Part shown: in pieces, positions 1-9,893 of the stretch
Position numbering within the stretch: position 1 is the first letter of the stretch
How the letters are laid out: each line of letters opens with the position of its first letter
Origin: UBA2040 sp041674745
Lineage (GTDB): Bacteria > Bacteroidota > Bacteroidia > Flavobacteriales_D > Crocinitomicaceae
Reading direction: 5' to 3'
Length of the DNA stretch: 64,000 bases
Assembly (NCBI GenBank): GCA_041674745.1
Contig: JBAYVD010000015.1
Location: forward strand, 15,350-79,349
Notes under the pieces: model-generated
What the model was told of the DNA's origin: nothing
Seen by the model: only the letters and a program-made list of their open reading frames with translations
Database searches by the model: none
Translations under genes and position numbers: made by a program

Positions 1-450
1 AGGTCTTCGATTGTGGTGTGTGATCCCGATGGGTTTAAGCAACGACAAATTCCGATCTACTTCGTGCTGACCGTTTCCAATTTCATGAGGAAAGGATTGC
101 GTATACAAAAATGAAAAAGGGTTCTTCTTGAATCCATACAACTGTTTTCCATTGGACAAGGCAGCGATAATTCCGGAACTAGCAAACCGGTGGAGATTGA
201 AAACAAGGTCGAATCCTTCTTGGCGGAAACTTTTGGCAAGTGTCCACATGTTGCGCATCTTCCCATTTTTTTTATCGAAAACCCACACTTTGTGGATAGA
301 GCGATGATTCATTAGCAATGATTCGTTTCCTTTTTTGACAAGAAAATGAATTTCTGCCTCTGGGAAAGTCAGTTTTAAATTTTCAGCCAACGGTGTCGCA
401 AGAATGACATCGCCTAAAAAAGCTGTTTGGATGACCAGAATTTTTTTCAC
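1..450 (-). CDS. ADP-heptose:LPS heptosyltransferase-like GT9 protein, N-terminal part
   Basis: The reverse strand encodes an open frame that runs off the left edge, so only about 150 N-terminal residues are present. It begins KKILVIQTAFLGDVILATP, the hallmark N-terminus of glycosyltransferase family 9, followed by a Rossmann-like beta-alpha pattern and the segment FNLHRFASSG. Family members transfer heptose or related sugars from nucleotide donors to lipopolysaccharide core at the inner membrane. The start is a GTG at 448-450; no ATG fits, and a TAnnTTTG box ends five bases upstream, so the message may be leaderless. The sugar specificity cannot be read from this fragment. Confidence 0.85.
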   Translation of the reverse strand, partial: MKKILVIQTAFLGDVILATPLAENLKLTFPEAEIHFLVKKGNESLLMNHRSIHKVWVFDKKNGKMRNMWTLAKSFRQEGFDLVFNLHRFASSGIIAALSNGKQLYGFKKNPFSFLYTQSFPHEIGNGQHEVDRNLSLLKPIGITHHNRRP

Positions 451-454
451 ACTA

Positions 455-462
455 CAAAGATA
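455..462 (-). promoter_or_regulatory. -7 promoter box (TATCTTTG) of the GT9 gene
   Basis: TATCTTTG on the minus strand matches the Bacteroidota -7 consensus TAnnTTTG and ends five bases before the GTG start, so transcription would begin at or next to the start codon. It lies in the short gap after the upstream T9SS gene. No convincing -33 TTG is visible. Confidence 0.5.
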
Positions 463-465
463 GAA

Positions 466-2505
466 TTATCGTAGAAGTGAGAATTGTCCAGTGAAGATCA
501 TTTGTTTGTCGTCAATTCCATAAAAACGAATCCAGTAGGTATAAACATCATTGGGAGCTTGCTGCGAACCATTGAGCAAGGTTCCATTCCATCCGAGAAC
601 AGGATCTGAAGTTTCGTGAATTACTTGTCCCCATCGGTCAATTATTTTCATATAAAAATCAGGAAGCTTCATGTAGGAATATTCCGGTCTGAAAATGGGA
701 TTGAAACCATTTGGGGTAAAGGCATTGGGAATAAAAACAGTTGGTGTGTATTCTCCGCAGATTACATTGCTATTTGCGGTTTCAGCATAACCGTAACTAT
801 TTACCCCTTCATTGGCAACGACAAAATAACACAGCGTATGCCGAACGATTTCTTCGCCTAAAACATCTTCAAAGGTAAAAGTGGCAGGTCCAATCGTATT
901 CAAAGGAATAGGGTCCAAAACGCCGTCAATGGAACGATAAATATCATAATAGAGCAACGGTCCGTCAAATCCTATATACGGTGACCAATTCAAGGTATTG
1001 ATATAATTGATAGAATCCGTTAAAACCGTTAAAACGGTCGTGGTAACCGTATCTGAAATAATGGTTTTGTTTCCACAACTATCAATCACCACGGCTCGGT
1101 AGTAATTCAATTGTTCCACATTGGCATCCGGATGAATAAAATAATTGACCGGTTCCACCACATTCACTCGACCAACTTCCTGGAAAATACCATCTTTTTG
1201 CAACCATTCAAACGCGATGGCAGAAACGTTCCCTGCTGTATCCACCAAATGTTTTAAGTTGACTTGTTGGTTGATTACTGAAGCCGATAGAATATAGTTG
1301 ATGGTCGGTGCAGCATTGGCAGTCGCTTGAAGGTTGATAAGGTTTGAGTAAGAGGTTTTCCCATCCGCTGAATAGGCTTTTACCACAAAAGAATAGATTG
1401 CAGTATTCGGCAATACAACCAATTGTTGCAACGAGGTCAGATTAGGAATGGTTACCCAAGGCGCGGTATGGTCAGTGTAGTAAAAGTCGTAATGATCGAC
1501 TGGCCAACCGAAATAGGCGGTCCAATTTAACGCGGCCACGGAACCACATTCATCGTAAACTCCCGAAAGATAAACTGTTTTGTGCACAGCCGCTTTTGCA
1601 GAAGTCTGGTGAGTAGGTGGTACAGAGGACGTGAAACAATGGTCGAATGCGGCAATTGAGTAGGTCAACGGTCCAGTCGAAGTGTTTTCTGTATAGGTAT
1701 AACTGGTATTGAGTTGTCCCCAAACCGTATCAATTTCAATTAAAAAACCAGCTGGATCCATTAAGTAAACAACATAACCGTAGGTGTCGTTTTGTTGGTT
1801 CACATTCCAATTGATGGTTACGTCGCCCGTAACCGTATCAATCGTTACGTTGGTGATGACGGGCATGTTTGGGGTAGTTTTATCCTTAAAAACATCCCCT
1901 ATAACGTTGGAGGTGAAATCACATCCATTTCCTGGATGAACGATTTGATAATTCAGAAAATCTTCACAAATATCAATGGTATCTCGATACAAAGTTGTGG
2001 TAGAAGTGACACTGTCTCGTATGGTCCAAGCGGCGGTTGGGTATTCTCGTTGAATTTCAACCGGTCGAGCTGGTGCGGCGGGCAAAGGAAAACCGGACAC
2101 ATTCCAAGTGAGTATGGCTGTTCCATTTGCTGGATTGGCCAAGGATAATCGAATGTTTTGTAAAGTAGAACTGTTGGTGGCTCCCGTCACATTGTCGATG
2201 ACAGAGATGAAATAATGTTTAATAGATGACACCCCAATGTCTGTATAAGTCGTAGTTGCAATGTTGTTGATGGTGGCAAGTAGCCCATCTTCCAAAGAGT
2301 GAACTTCATAGGAAACAAAGTTGCCACCCGGATCGGTTACGGCTTCCCACTTCAAAACAACGTCTGAACCGACTGTTTGAATGCAAGACCAAACCGGAGG
2401 AGGTAATAGCAATTTTGATGTATTCGTTTGATTTTCAGCATAAGCAGAGCCCATCCCTAAAAAGGGAAACATCCACACTACTAGTAAAAATCGAAACATA
2501 CCCAT
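466..2505 (-). CDS. T9SS type B sorting domain protein with fibronectin-like repeats
   Basis: 679 residues. A signal peptide occupies about residues 1-23 (hydrophobic stretch ending GSAYA). The middle is a series of about 90-residue Ig/fibronectin III-like beta modules with recurring patterns such as VTINWNV, LNWTAYFG and LNWSPYIG. The last ~90 residues are a gliding-motility-associated (CHU_C, type B) C-terminal domain: VFIPNAFTPNGFNP, then IIDRWGQVIHET and a terminal LLR. Proteins of this kind cross the outer membrane through the type IX secretion system and are released or attached at the surface. No catalytic domain is visible; an adhesin or matrix role is inference. Confidence 0.9.
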   Translation of the reverse strand: MGMFRFLLVVWMFPFLGMGSAYAENQTNTSKLLLPPPVWSCIQTVGSDVVLKWEAVTDPGGNFVSYEVHSLEDGLLATINNIATTTYTDIGVSSIKHYFISVIDNVTGATNSSTLQNIRLSLANPANGTAILTWNVSGFPLPAAPARPVEIQREYPTAAWTIRDSVTSTTTLYRDTIDICEDFLNYQIVHPGNGCDFTSNVIGDVFKDKTTPNMPVITNVTIDTVTGDVTINWNVNQQNDTYGYVVYLMDPAGFLIEIDTVWGQLNTSYTYTENTSTGPLTYSIAAFDHCFTSSVPPTHQTSAKAAVHKTVYLSGVYDECGSVAALNWTAYFGWPVDHYDFYYTDHTAPWVTIPNLTSLQQLVVLPNTAIYSFVVKAYSADGKTSYSNLINLQATANAAPTINYILSASVINQQVNLKHLVDTAGNVSAIAFEWLQKDGIFQEVGRVNVVEPVNYFIHPDANVEQLNYYRAVVIDSCGNKTIISDTVTTTVLTVLTDSINYINTLNWSPYIGFDGPLLYYDIYRSIDGVLDPIPLNTIGPATFTFEDVLGEEIVRHTLCYFVVANEGVNSYGYAETANSNVICGEYTPTVFIPNAFTPNGFNPIFRPEYSYMKLPDFYMKIIDRWGQVIHETSDPVLGWNGTLLNGSQQAPNDVYTYWIRFYGIDDKQMIFTGQFSLLR

Positions 2506-2575
2506 TAAACGAAAAATTTCCCTTCTTAGTATAAACGAAAAGGAATGGAATTGGTTGCTGAAATTTCAGGTCTAC

Positions 2576-3832
2576 CTAACCAGCCGTTACAACAGTCATA
2601 TCTTCCCAACACAAATACAATTGCGCCAATTCTTGAATACGTTGCGGTGTAATTTGACGAATACTGTTAATGCTATCGTTGTAGAAATCATAATTCATCC
2701 CATGTACTTCGGCACTTAAATACAAATCCATCATAGAATACGGCCCATCTGCACTTTTGAGCAATTGACCAAGTAGGTAATTTTTGATCAAATCCAATTC
2801 TTCTTGCGCGATTAATTCCGTTTGCAAGCGGTGCAATTCTTTTTTGATTTCAACAATGGTCAAATCTTTAAAGTCTTTCCCAACTTCTGTCGCAATCATG
2901 AAATAACCAAAGTTGTTGTATTCTGCTACCATCGAACCAATTCCGTAGGTATAACCCTTGTCTTCACGAATATTGGTCATCAATCGACTACCAAAATAAT
3001 CACCGAGAATGGTGTTGAGAATGTTGAAATCGTTGTAATCCGGATGTTGTTTGTTGAACAAGATTCTGCCAACCCGAATCGCTGATTGCATGGCATCCGA
3101 TTTTTCAACCGTAAAATGACCAACACGATTTTTGAAATCCTTTGCGTACGTCAATGGTTTTTCATTCGCCCAGGTACCGAAAAGATCGATAATTTCATCC
3201 ACCGTATCTTGGTGGAAATTGCCCACAACCGCTATTTTCGTCAAACCATTCAGGTAAAATTCCGTAAAAAACCGACGTAAATCTCTGGGGTCAACCTCTT
3301 CATAATAATCCGCTTGCACCACCTTGGCATAATCCGGATGCGAATAAAAAAGATTTTCTTGAAAAGCGCGCTGTGCTAGAAAACGTGTTTTTTGCAAGTT
3401 CACTTGAAATTTTTGTTTTTTGTCTTGCACGAGTTCTTCCACTTCTTTCGGAAAACAAGTCATTTCAGCCATTGATTTTTTGATCAATTGAAGCAATTGT
3501 GGCATGTTTTCACGCAAAGCGTAAACGCTGATCACTGCATTTTCAGGTGTGATTCCACTTTCAAAGAATCCACCTAATAAATCCATTTGTCGGCTGATTT
3601 CTGTCGAACTGATCAAGTCGTTACCAGACAAAAGCAATCCGTTGACAAAGGAGGAGATTCCTTTTTCACCTTTGATAATTCCGGCATCGAAATACAAATC
3701 AACACGGGACGTTTCATTGGGTACTTCCGACATGAAAAAGAGTTTCACGTTGGAATTGATATCAAAAATTTTCGGTTTAACGAATTCGATGGATTTAATC
3801 GGTTGGAGCGATGGCGCTTTTTTTCTATCCAT
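2576..3832 (-). CDS. M16 family peptidase-like protein, non-catalytic partner
   Basis: 418 residues with the two-lobed M16 (pitrilysin/insulinase, processing-peptidase-like) fold. The zinc motif HxxEH is absent: the equivalent helix reads SSFVNGLLLSG. The C-terminal lobe keeps the substrate-side signature REDKGYTYGIGS. In bacterial and mitochondrial M16B enzymes such a protein pairs with a catalytic subunit. The gene overlaps by eight bases the upstream gene encoding the HLFEH-containing partner, which implies translational coupling and a heterodimer. There is no clear signal peptide, so a cytoplasmic location is likely. Confidence 0.88.
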   Translation of the reverse strand: MDRKKAPSLQPIKSIEFVKPKIFDINSNVKLFFMSEVPNETSRVDLYFDAGIIKGEKGISSFVNGLLLSGNDLISSTEISRQMDLLGGFFESGITPENAVISVYALRENMPQLLQLIKKSMAEMTCFPKEVEELVQDKKQKFQVNLQKTRFLAQRAFQENLFYSHPDYAKVVQADYYEEVDPRDLRRFFTEFYLNGLTKIAVVGNFHQDTVDEIIDLFGTWANEKPLTYAKDFKNRVGHFTVEKSDAMQSAIRVGRILFNKQHPDYNDFNILNTILGDYFGSRLMTNIREDKGYTYGIGSMVAEYNNFGYFMIATEVGKDFKDLTIVEIKKELHRLQTELIAQEELDLIKNYLLGQLLKSADGPYSMMDLYLSAEVHGMNYDFYNDSINSIRQITPQRIQELAQLYLCWEDMTVVTAG

Positions 3833-5078
3833 TGTGTTTGTTTTTTTCTGCGATAACGCGCAATAAGCTGCAATTAGTCGGTTTCAGTATTTTTTTCGAT
3901 TCAACTAAAATGTGTTCAACCGTTATTTTCTGGTAAATTTCTAGTTCTTCATTGATGCCATTTGCATCTCCCAACAATTCAAAAAAGCACAAGTTCATGG
4001 CGCGATTCAACAATCCTTGTTCTTGGAATTCCTTCGAAGTTCGAATTTTCATCACCAATTTCGTCATTTCTTCCTCCGAAAGGGGTTGAGAACAGAAATC
4101 GACTAAGCAGTCCCAAAGTGCTTTTTCAAAGACTTCGAAATTCACATTTTCGTTCAGTTTTCCTGAAATAATGAGCAATCCTTCGTCGATGCTTCCGGTG
4201 ATGTACGCCTGTATTTCTGAACAGTATTTTTTCTCTTTTTTCAATTCGACAAAAAGGCGAGACGATTTTTCTCTACCCAAAGCATCACTCAAGGCATCCA
4301 CAATGTAATATTCTGGATTTTTCTTTTCTGGCATTTTGAAAGCGAAATAAAAAGCATCCGCTGGAACGTCTCGGTAAATCGTCTTTTCTTTGAAAACTTT
4401 TTGTTGAGGTTCGCGTGGTAAAAGACGTACATTGGCTTTTTGACCAGGAATATCTCCGTAATATTTTTCGACCAAGGCTTTGATTTCGTCCAATTCGAAA
4501 TTACCGGCAATGCAAAGAACGGCATTGGCAGGATGGTAATTTTTCTGAAAGAAATCCCGTACATCGTCCATCACAGCTTCTTCGATGTGTTGGATGTTTT
4601 TTCCTATAGTTGCCCATTTGTAGGGGTGAACTTCATACGCCAACGGACGCAATTCCAACCAAACATCTCCGTACGGTTGATTCAAATAGCGTTGTTTAAA
4701 TTCTTCAATCACCACATTGCGCTGCACTTCCAAACTTTTGGGTGTAAAAGCCAACGACAACATTCGATCGCTTTCCAACCACAAGGCCGTTTCAATATTC
4801 TCTTTGGGGAGAATGTTGTAATAATTGGTCAAATCATTTGACGTAAAAGCATTGCTTTCGCCACCCGCATTTTGAAGCGGAGCATCGAAATCAGGAATGT
4901 TTACTGAGCCTCCAAACATCAAATGTTCAAACAAGTGTGCGAATCCAGTTTTATCCTCGCTTTCATCCCGCGCGCCCACGTCAAACAAGGTGTTGACAAC
5001 ACACATTGGTGTTGTTTTGTCTTGGTGGAAAATCACGCGTAATCCGTTTTTTAAGGTGAAACGATCAAAATGTATCAT
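3825..5078 (-). CDS. M16 family zinc peptidase, catalytic subunit
   Basis: 417 residues. The inverted zinc motif HLFEH (His48, Glu51, His52) is present, and the distal glutamate ligand is expected at the NVVIEEF segment (Glu125/126), the normal M16 spacing. The C-terminal lobe is degenerate, as is usual for the catalytic subunit of a pair. The ATG follows directly on the stop codon of the upstream nitronate monooxygenase gene, and the 3' end overlaps the inactive M16 partner, giving a three-gene operon. The likely activity is metal-dependent peptide degradation or processing; the substrate is unknown. Confidence 0.92.
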   Translation of the reverse strand: MIHFDRFTLKNGLRVIFHQDKTTPMCVVNTLFDVGARDESEDKTGFAHLFEHLMFGGSVNIPDFDAPLQNAGGESNAFTSNDLTNYYNILPKENIETALWLESDRMLSLAFTPKSLEVQRNVVIEEFKQRYLNQPYGDVWLELRPLAYEVHPYKWATIGKNIQHIEEAVMDDVRDFFQKNYHPANAVLCIAGNFELDEIKALVEKYYGDIPGQKANVRLLPREPQQKVFKEKTIYRDVPADAFYFAFKMPEKKNPEYYIVDALSDALGREKSSRLFVELKKEKKYCSEIQAYITGSIDEGLLIISGKLNENVNFEVFEKALWDCLVDFCSQPLSEEEMTKLVMKIRTSKEFQEQGLLNRAMNLCFFELLGDANGINEELEIYQKITVEHILVESKKILKPTNCSLLRVIAEKNKHNG

Positions 5079-6032
5079 TTAAAAATAGTATTTTGGTTTG
5101 TGTTGCTCACTGCCTGCCAATCGACATTCGGTAATGATTTCGATAACAATTTCCTCTGCCGATTTGATCCCGTGAATAAGTCCTGCAACTTGTCCAATTT
5201 CCAATTCGCCTTCGTCCAAATCACCTTCAAACATGCCTTTTTTAGCACGCCCTCTTCCCAACAATTCTTCCAATTGAGCAGGAGAAGCTTCATTTTCGTA
5301 CGCCGATTGAACTTGGCTGAAAAATGGGTTTTTCAACAAGCGAACCGGTGTTAATTCTTTTAAAGTCAATAATGTATCGCCGTCTTGAGCTTGCACGACG
5401 GCATTTTTAAAGTTTTTATGCGCACTGGATTCGGTAGCCGTCACAAATCGGCTGCCAATTTGAACACCATCTGCGCCTAGTACCATGGCGGCTAACATTC
5501 CTCGACCCGTAGCGATTCCACCAGCGGCAATAACAGGGATTTTTACCGCTTCCGCGACCATCGGAATCAAGCAAAAAGTAGTGGTTTCCTCTCGTCCATT
5601 GTGTCCACCTGCTTCAAATCCTTCCGCAACTATGGCGTCAACACCGGCTTCTTGCGCTTTCAATGCAAATTTCACACTGGAAACCACATGCACCACCACA
5701 ATTCCGGCTTCTTTCAGTTTCGCCGTCCAAGTTTTCGGATTACCAGCAGAAGTGAAAACAATAGGAACTTTGTGTTTGATAATGGTTTCAACATGTTTGT
5801 CGATGTCTGGATAGAGCAAAGGCAAATTCACGGCAAAAGGTTTGTTTGTCGCGTTTTTGCATTTTTTGATGTGCCCCTCGAGAATTTCTGGATACATGGA
5901 TCCAGAACCAATAACACCCAGTCCGCCTGCCTTTGAAACCGCCGCAGCAAGTTTCCAACCAGCGCACCAAATCATACCGGCTTGTACGATAGGATATTGA
6001 ATTTTAAAAAGTGCGTTTATTCTGTTTTCCAT
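5079..6032 (-). CDS. Nitronate monooxygenase family flavoprotein
   Basis: About 317 residues from the ATG at 6030-6032. The family (2-nitropropane dioxygenase/NMO, FMN-binding TIM barrel) oxidises nitronates; some relatives are enoyl reductases, so the substrate is uncertain. Visible motifs are QAGMIWCAGWKLA at the N-terminus, the flavin-side GGLGVIGSGS, the active-site histidine segment FEAGGHNG, and the phosphate-binding AAGGIATGRG and GADGVQIGSRF. The frame is open a further 31 codons upstream, but a promoter box at 6050-6057 lies inside that extension, which supports the shorter form. First gene of an operon with the M16 pair. Confidence 0.9.
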   Translation of the reverse strand: MENRINALFKIQYPIVQAGMIWCAGWKLAAAVSKAGGLGVIGSGSMYPEILEGHIKKCKNATNKPFAVNLPLLYPDIDKHVETIIKHKVPIVFTSAGNPKTWTAKLKEAGIVVVHVVSSVKFALKAQEAGVDAIVAEGFEAGGHNGREETTTFCLIPMVAEAVKIPVIAAGGIATGRGMLAAMVLGADGVQIGSRFVTATESSAHKNFKNAVVQAQDGDTLLTLKELTPVRLLKNPFFSQVQSAYENEASPAQLEELLGRGRAKKGMFEGDLDEGELEIGQVAGLIHGIKSAEEIVIEIITECRLAGSEQHKPKYYF

Positions 6033-6049
6033 TTTTTGTAAGCTTGTGC

Positions 6050-6084
6050 TAAAGTTAAGATTTTTTCTCGCTTGCTCTGCCAAA
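6050..6084 (-). promoter_or_regulatory. Promoter of the nitronate monooxygenase/M16 operon
   Basis: Minus-strand TAACTTTA at 6050-6057 resembles the -7 box TAnnTTTG, with TTTG 23 bases upstream (6081-6084) as a candidate -33 element. It lies 17 bases before the chosen ATG. Confidence 0.45.
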
Positions 6085-6180
6085 TTCGCTCGGAAGGAAA
6101 GAATTTCATCGTTCGTTCGAAACAACTCTTTTTAAAAAAATTTCGTCTGTCCTGTAAGTTTCTGTACTTTAGAATCCAAT

Positions 6181-9100
6181 ATGAAAAATTACCCGTTTCT
6201 GTTTGTTTTTATTGTTGTATTGCTTGGGCATCCAACCATTTTTGCGCAAGAAATAGATTACAATTTGGACAAGCACAAAATGCTGATTGAAAACAAAGGG
6301 CAGTGGGATGATCAAATATTTTTTCAGAGCAAATTTCCTGGAGGGAATTTGTGGGTACAGCAGCATAAATTGTTGTTTCACTTGCAAGATTACAGTGCCT
6401 ATCGAGCAGCGCATGCGAATTTTAGCGAAGTGATTCCCAATTCTGATCAATTCAAACAAACCGTGGTTCATGCCAATTTTTTAGGTTCAAATGAAATAAC
6501 CGTGGTTGAAAAAGAGCTGCCGTCCATTCATTATTACAATTATTTCTTGGGAAATGATCCTGCCAAATGGGCGAGCAAAGTCCATTCCTACCACAAAGCC
6601 AAACTGAAGAATTTATATGACGGAATTGATTTGCAAATCATTCAAACTGCCAACGAAACCAAATATGAATTTCATGTAGCTCCCAATGCGAATCCAAACT
6701 CAATTCGGATCGAATATGTGGGGCAAAAAAGTTTAAAAATTGATAAAAAAGGTAATTTAACGATCGCAACGGATTTGGGGAGAATTGTTGAAAAGAAACC
6801 CTATGTGTACCAGATAATCAACGGTCGAATCATTGAAATTGCCAGTCAATTTAAACTAAAAAATGGCGTGGTGTATTTTGATTTAGGCAAATACAATCCT
6901 ACAAAAGAATTAATCATTGATCCGGTTTTGGTTTTTGCTACTTATAGCGGTTCTGTCACCGATAATTTTGGGATGTCAGGAACATATGGTTATGATGGAA
7001 CGGCTTATTCAGCCGGCACCGTTTATGGAAATACTTACCCAGTTCCTTTTAGCGGGGCCTACGATATCAGTACAAGTTTTACGACCATTTACAACGGTAT
7101 TGGAACAACGGATGTCTACATTTCTAAATACAACGAAACTGGAAGCCAAATGATTTGGACCAATTTTTTGGGTGGCGCCAATCCAAATGTGGGAACAGAA
7201 ACACCGCAAAGTATGATTTGCGATCCATTTAACAATTTGTATTTGTACGGCACCACCTCTAGCACAGATTTCCCCGTTTTAGCCACAGCCTACCAATCGA
7301 CCCACCATTTGGGAACACCCGGATTGCAAATTGCGAACAATGGAGTGAGTTTCAATGCTTCGGGGACCGATATATACGTTTCCAAATTAAGCGCGGACGG
7401 TACAAGTTTGTTGGGCTCTACTTTTGTTGGCGGTTCTGGAAATGATGGTGTTAACTACAATATTTCTGGTGGAAATTATACTTTTGCAAGTAGTTATGAT
7501 TCACTTTCGACGAATTACGGGGACCAATTTCGTGGTGAAATCATGTTGGACAATGCAGGAAATTGTATTGTTGGAACCTGCACTCGATCGACTGATTTTC
7601 CAACCTCGAATCCTATTCAAGGCGTAAATGCAGGGATGTTGGATGGCGTTGTTTTTCGACTTTCCAACGATTTGACGGCGCTTCAATTTTCAACCTATTT
7701 CGGTGGTGCCAACAACGATGCAATTTATTCGGTAAAAGTGGATTCGAATTCAAACATTGTTTTTTCTGGAGGAACCAGTTCATTGAATTTACCCGGAACC
7801 GCAGGGAAATACCAGCCCACTTATCAAGGCGGCATATCAGATGGATTTGTTGGAAAACTAAACGCTAGCGGAACCGTTTTGCAAGGTGCAACCTACTTGG
7901 GTACATCCAATTATGACCAAGCTTTTTTTGTAGAAATAAATCGGGTCAATAAAATTTTTGTCACGGGACAATCCAAAGGAGGAACATTTCCGGTGATGAA
8001 TTCGGCCTATTCAATACCAAATAGTAACAACTTCATTGCCAAACTGGATGAGAACCTTTTGGGTATAGAAAAATCGACTGTTTATGGAGTTTCCGCTTCG
8101 AACTTAATGTTATCGCCATCGGCTTTTTTAGTCGATCGTTGCGGTGAAATTTATGTTTCCGGTTGGGGGTCCAATTTATTGACGGGTGCTCCAATGCCTG
8201 GTTTTCCGGTAACGGCCAATCCATTTGGAAGCAATTCTACATCCGTCGATTTTCATTTATTTGTCTTGGATCGTAATTTTTCGTCCATGAATTATGGCGC
8301 TTACATCGGAGGAAATACCTCACCCGAACACGTTGATGGAGGAACCTCTCGTTTTGATCGGAATGGTGTTGTTTATCAAAGTGTTTGCGGCGGTTGTTGG
8401 GGAAACAGCGATTTCCCGACCACTTCAGGAGCTTGGTCGCAATTGAATTTGTGTACGACTGCCAATACGGGTGGACAAGCCGGTTGCAACAATGTTCTTT
8501 TCAAATTTGATTTCCAAACCCAAACAGTAGCCGATTTTACGATTTCAGATACGGCCATTTGCCTCAATGAACCCATTACCTTGACCAACAATTCGAGCAC
8601 CTCGCCATATGATTCTTATTACTGGGATTTAGGGAACGGGGATACGTCGTACGCCTACAATCCAACCTTGACGTTCACGAGTCCAGGAAACTATGTTATC
8701 TACTTAATTGTAACGGATTCCGTTTGTGATCGATCGGATACAACACAAGTTACGATATCCATTGAGCCGGAGTTAGTGTTATCGGTTACCAATGACACAA
8801 TCGTTTGTACGGCATCCAGTTTTGATTTGCTAGCGAATTCGTTTGGTAGCACCAATTCATTTGTTTGGTCGAGTAGCATTTCCTTCTTGGATACGCTCAA
8901 CAGCGCACCGATGGATTCTATGATTACGGTTAGCCCACTTGGTTCGCAGACGTATTATGTGAAAATTGAAAATGAAAATTGTTCGCGCATCGATTCGGTT
9001 CAAATATTGATTTTGAGCAATTCCATTCTATTAGCAGATACAGTAGGGTATTGTGAAGGTGAAACGAAAGATATAATAGTGACTGAATTATTGCCAGCCT

Positions 9101-9786
9101 TGAATTTTCAATACCAATGGTCGCCAACATCGATTATTATCGGCCCAACAAATAGCTCCACCGTTAGCACCAACACCATGATTAGTCAATATTTGTTCGT
9201 TACGGTGAACGCTGGATTCGGCTGTGTTTTCACGGATTCTATTTGGTTGGATGTGCACAATATCGCTACGATTTCTGTGGGGGCCAGTGCAAATCCTACG
9301 GCCGTTCCAGTTGGAGGAATTTCCGTTTTGACCGCTACACCACCCGGGGCAAGTTACAGTTGGACACCAACAACAGGATTGTCCAATCCACTCAGTCAAA
9401 TAACGGAAGCAGTGGTGAATCAAGATACCGAATTTACAGTCGTGGTGACAGATGGGATTTGCACAAATACAGCCAAAACAAAAGTTACGGTGTTTGAATA
9501 CAGTTGTGCTGATCCCTACATTTTCGTTCCCAATGCTTTTTCGCCCAATGCCGATCAAGAAAATGACGTATTGTTTGTGCGAAGTCAAATACTCGATCAA
9601 ATCCTTTTCCGCGTATTCAATCGTTGGGGGGAATTGGTTTTTGAAACCACCGATATATCCAAAGGTTGGGATGGCACTTTCAATGGCAAATTGATGGATC
9701 CAGACGTGTACGATTATTATCTAAAAGCAGTTTGCATTGATGGGCAAGAAAACATTATCAAAGGGAATGTGACTTTGTTGCGGTAA
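6181..9786 (+). CDS. Large T9SS type B protein with SBBP beta-propeller and PKD modules
   Basis: 1201 residues. A signal peptide (about residues 1-22, ending IFAQ) is followed by a DUF7948-like N-terminal domain (ENKGQWDDQIFFQSKFPGG), then a long run of SBBP-type beta-propeller repeats (YLGTSNYDQAFFVEIN, FVGGSGNDGVNY). Around residue 780 comes a PKD domain (YYWDLGNGDTS), then further Ig-like modules, and a C-terminal CHU_C type B sorting domain (FVPNAFSPNADQENDVLF, FNRWGELVFET, final LLR). The architecture is typical of large cell-surface or secreted proteins of gliding Bacteroidota exported by the type IX system. No enzymatic domain is recognisable. Single-gene unit on the plus strand. Confidence 0.92.
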   Translation: MKNYPFLFVFIVVLLGHPTIFAQEIDYNLDKHKMLIENKGQWDDQIFFQSKFPGGNLWVQQHKLLFHLQDYSAYRAAHANFSEVIPNSDQFKQTVVHANFLGSNEITVVEKELPSIHYYNYFLGNDPAKWASKVHSYHKAKLKNLYDGIDLQIIQTANETKYEFHVAPNANPNSIRIEYVGQKSLKIDKKGNLTIATDLGRIVEKKPYVYQIINGRIIEIASQFKLKNGVVYFDLGKYNPTKELIIDPVLVFATYSGSVTDNFGMSGTYGYDGTAYSAGTVYGNTYPVPFSGAYDISTSFTTIYNGIGTTDVYISKYNETGSQMIWTNFLGGANPNVGTETPQSMICDPFNNLYLYGTTSSTDFPVLATAYQSTHHLGTPGLQIANNGVSFNASGTDIYVSKLSADGTSLLGSTFVGGSGNDGVNYNISGGNYTFASSYDSLSTNYGDQFRGEIMLDNAGNCIVGTCTRSTDFPTSNPIQGVNAGMLDGVVFRLSNDLTALQFSTYFGGANNDAIYSVKVDSNSNIVFSGGTSSLNLPGTAGKYQPTYQGGISDGFVGKLNASGTVLQGATYLGTSNYDQAFFVEINRVNKIFVTGQSKGGTFPVMNSAYSIPNSNNFIAKLDENLLGIEKSTVYGVSASNLMLSPSAFLVDRCGEIYVSGWGSNLLTGAPMPGFPVTANPFGSNSTSVDFHLFVLDRNFSSMNYGAYIGGNTSPEHVDGGTSRFDRNGVVYQSVCGGCWGNSDFPTTSGAWSQLNLCTTANTGGQAGCNNVLFKFDFQTQTVADFTISDTAICLNEPITLTNNSSTSPYDSYYWDLGNGDTSYAYNPTLTFTSPGNYVIYLIVTDSVCDRSDTTQVTISIEPELVLSVTNDTIVCTASSFDLLANSFGSTNSFVWSSSISFLDTLNSAPMDSMITVSPLGSQTYYVKIENENCSRIDSVQILILSNSILLADTVGYCEGETKDIIVTELLPALNFQYQWSPTSIIIGPTNSSTVSTNTMISQYLFVTVNAGFGCVFTDSIWLDVHNIATISVGASANPTAVPVGGISVLTATPPGASYSWTPTTGLSNPLSQITEAVVNQDTEFTVVVTDGICTNTAKTKVTVFEYSCADPYIFVPNAFSPNADQENDVLFVRSQILDQILFRVFNRWGELVFETTDISKGWDGTFNGKLMDPDVYDYYLKAVCIDGQENIIKGNVTLLR

Positions 9787-9893
9787 AACTTTTTACTTTT
9801 TTAGCACTTCTCAAACACCCAAAGCAAATTGAATTCCTATTTTTGGAAAAGTCCCAAAGAAGTGGGTACAAACTTTACCTTAAATTCAATTAG

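Noticed and set aside
9088..9600. 170-codon minus-strand frame in the large SBBP protein gene
   Set aside because: Shadow of Ig-like modules; no signal peptide or known domain.
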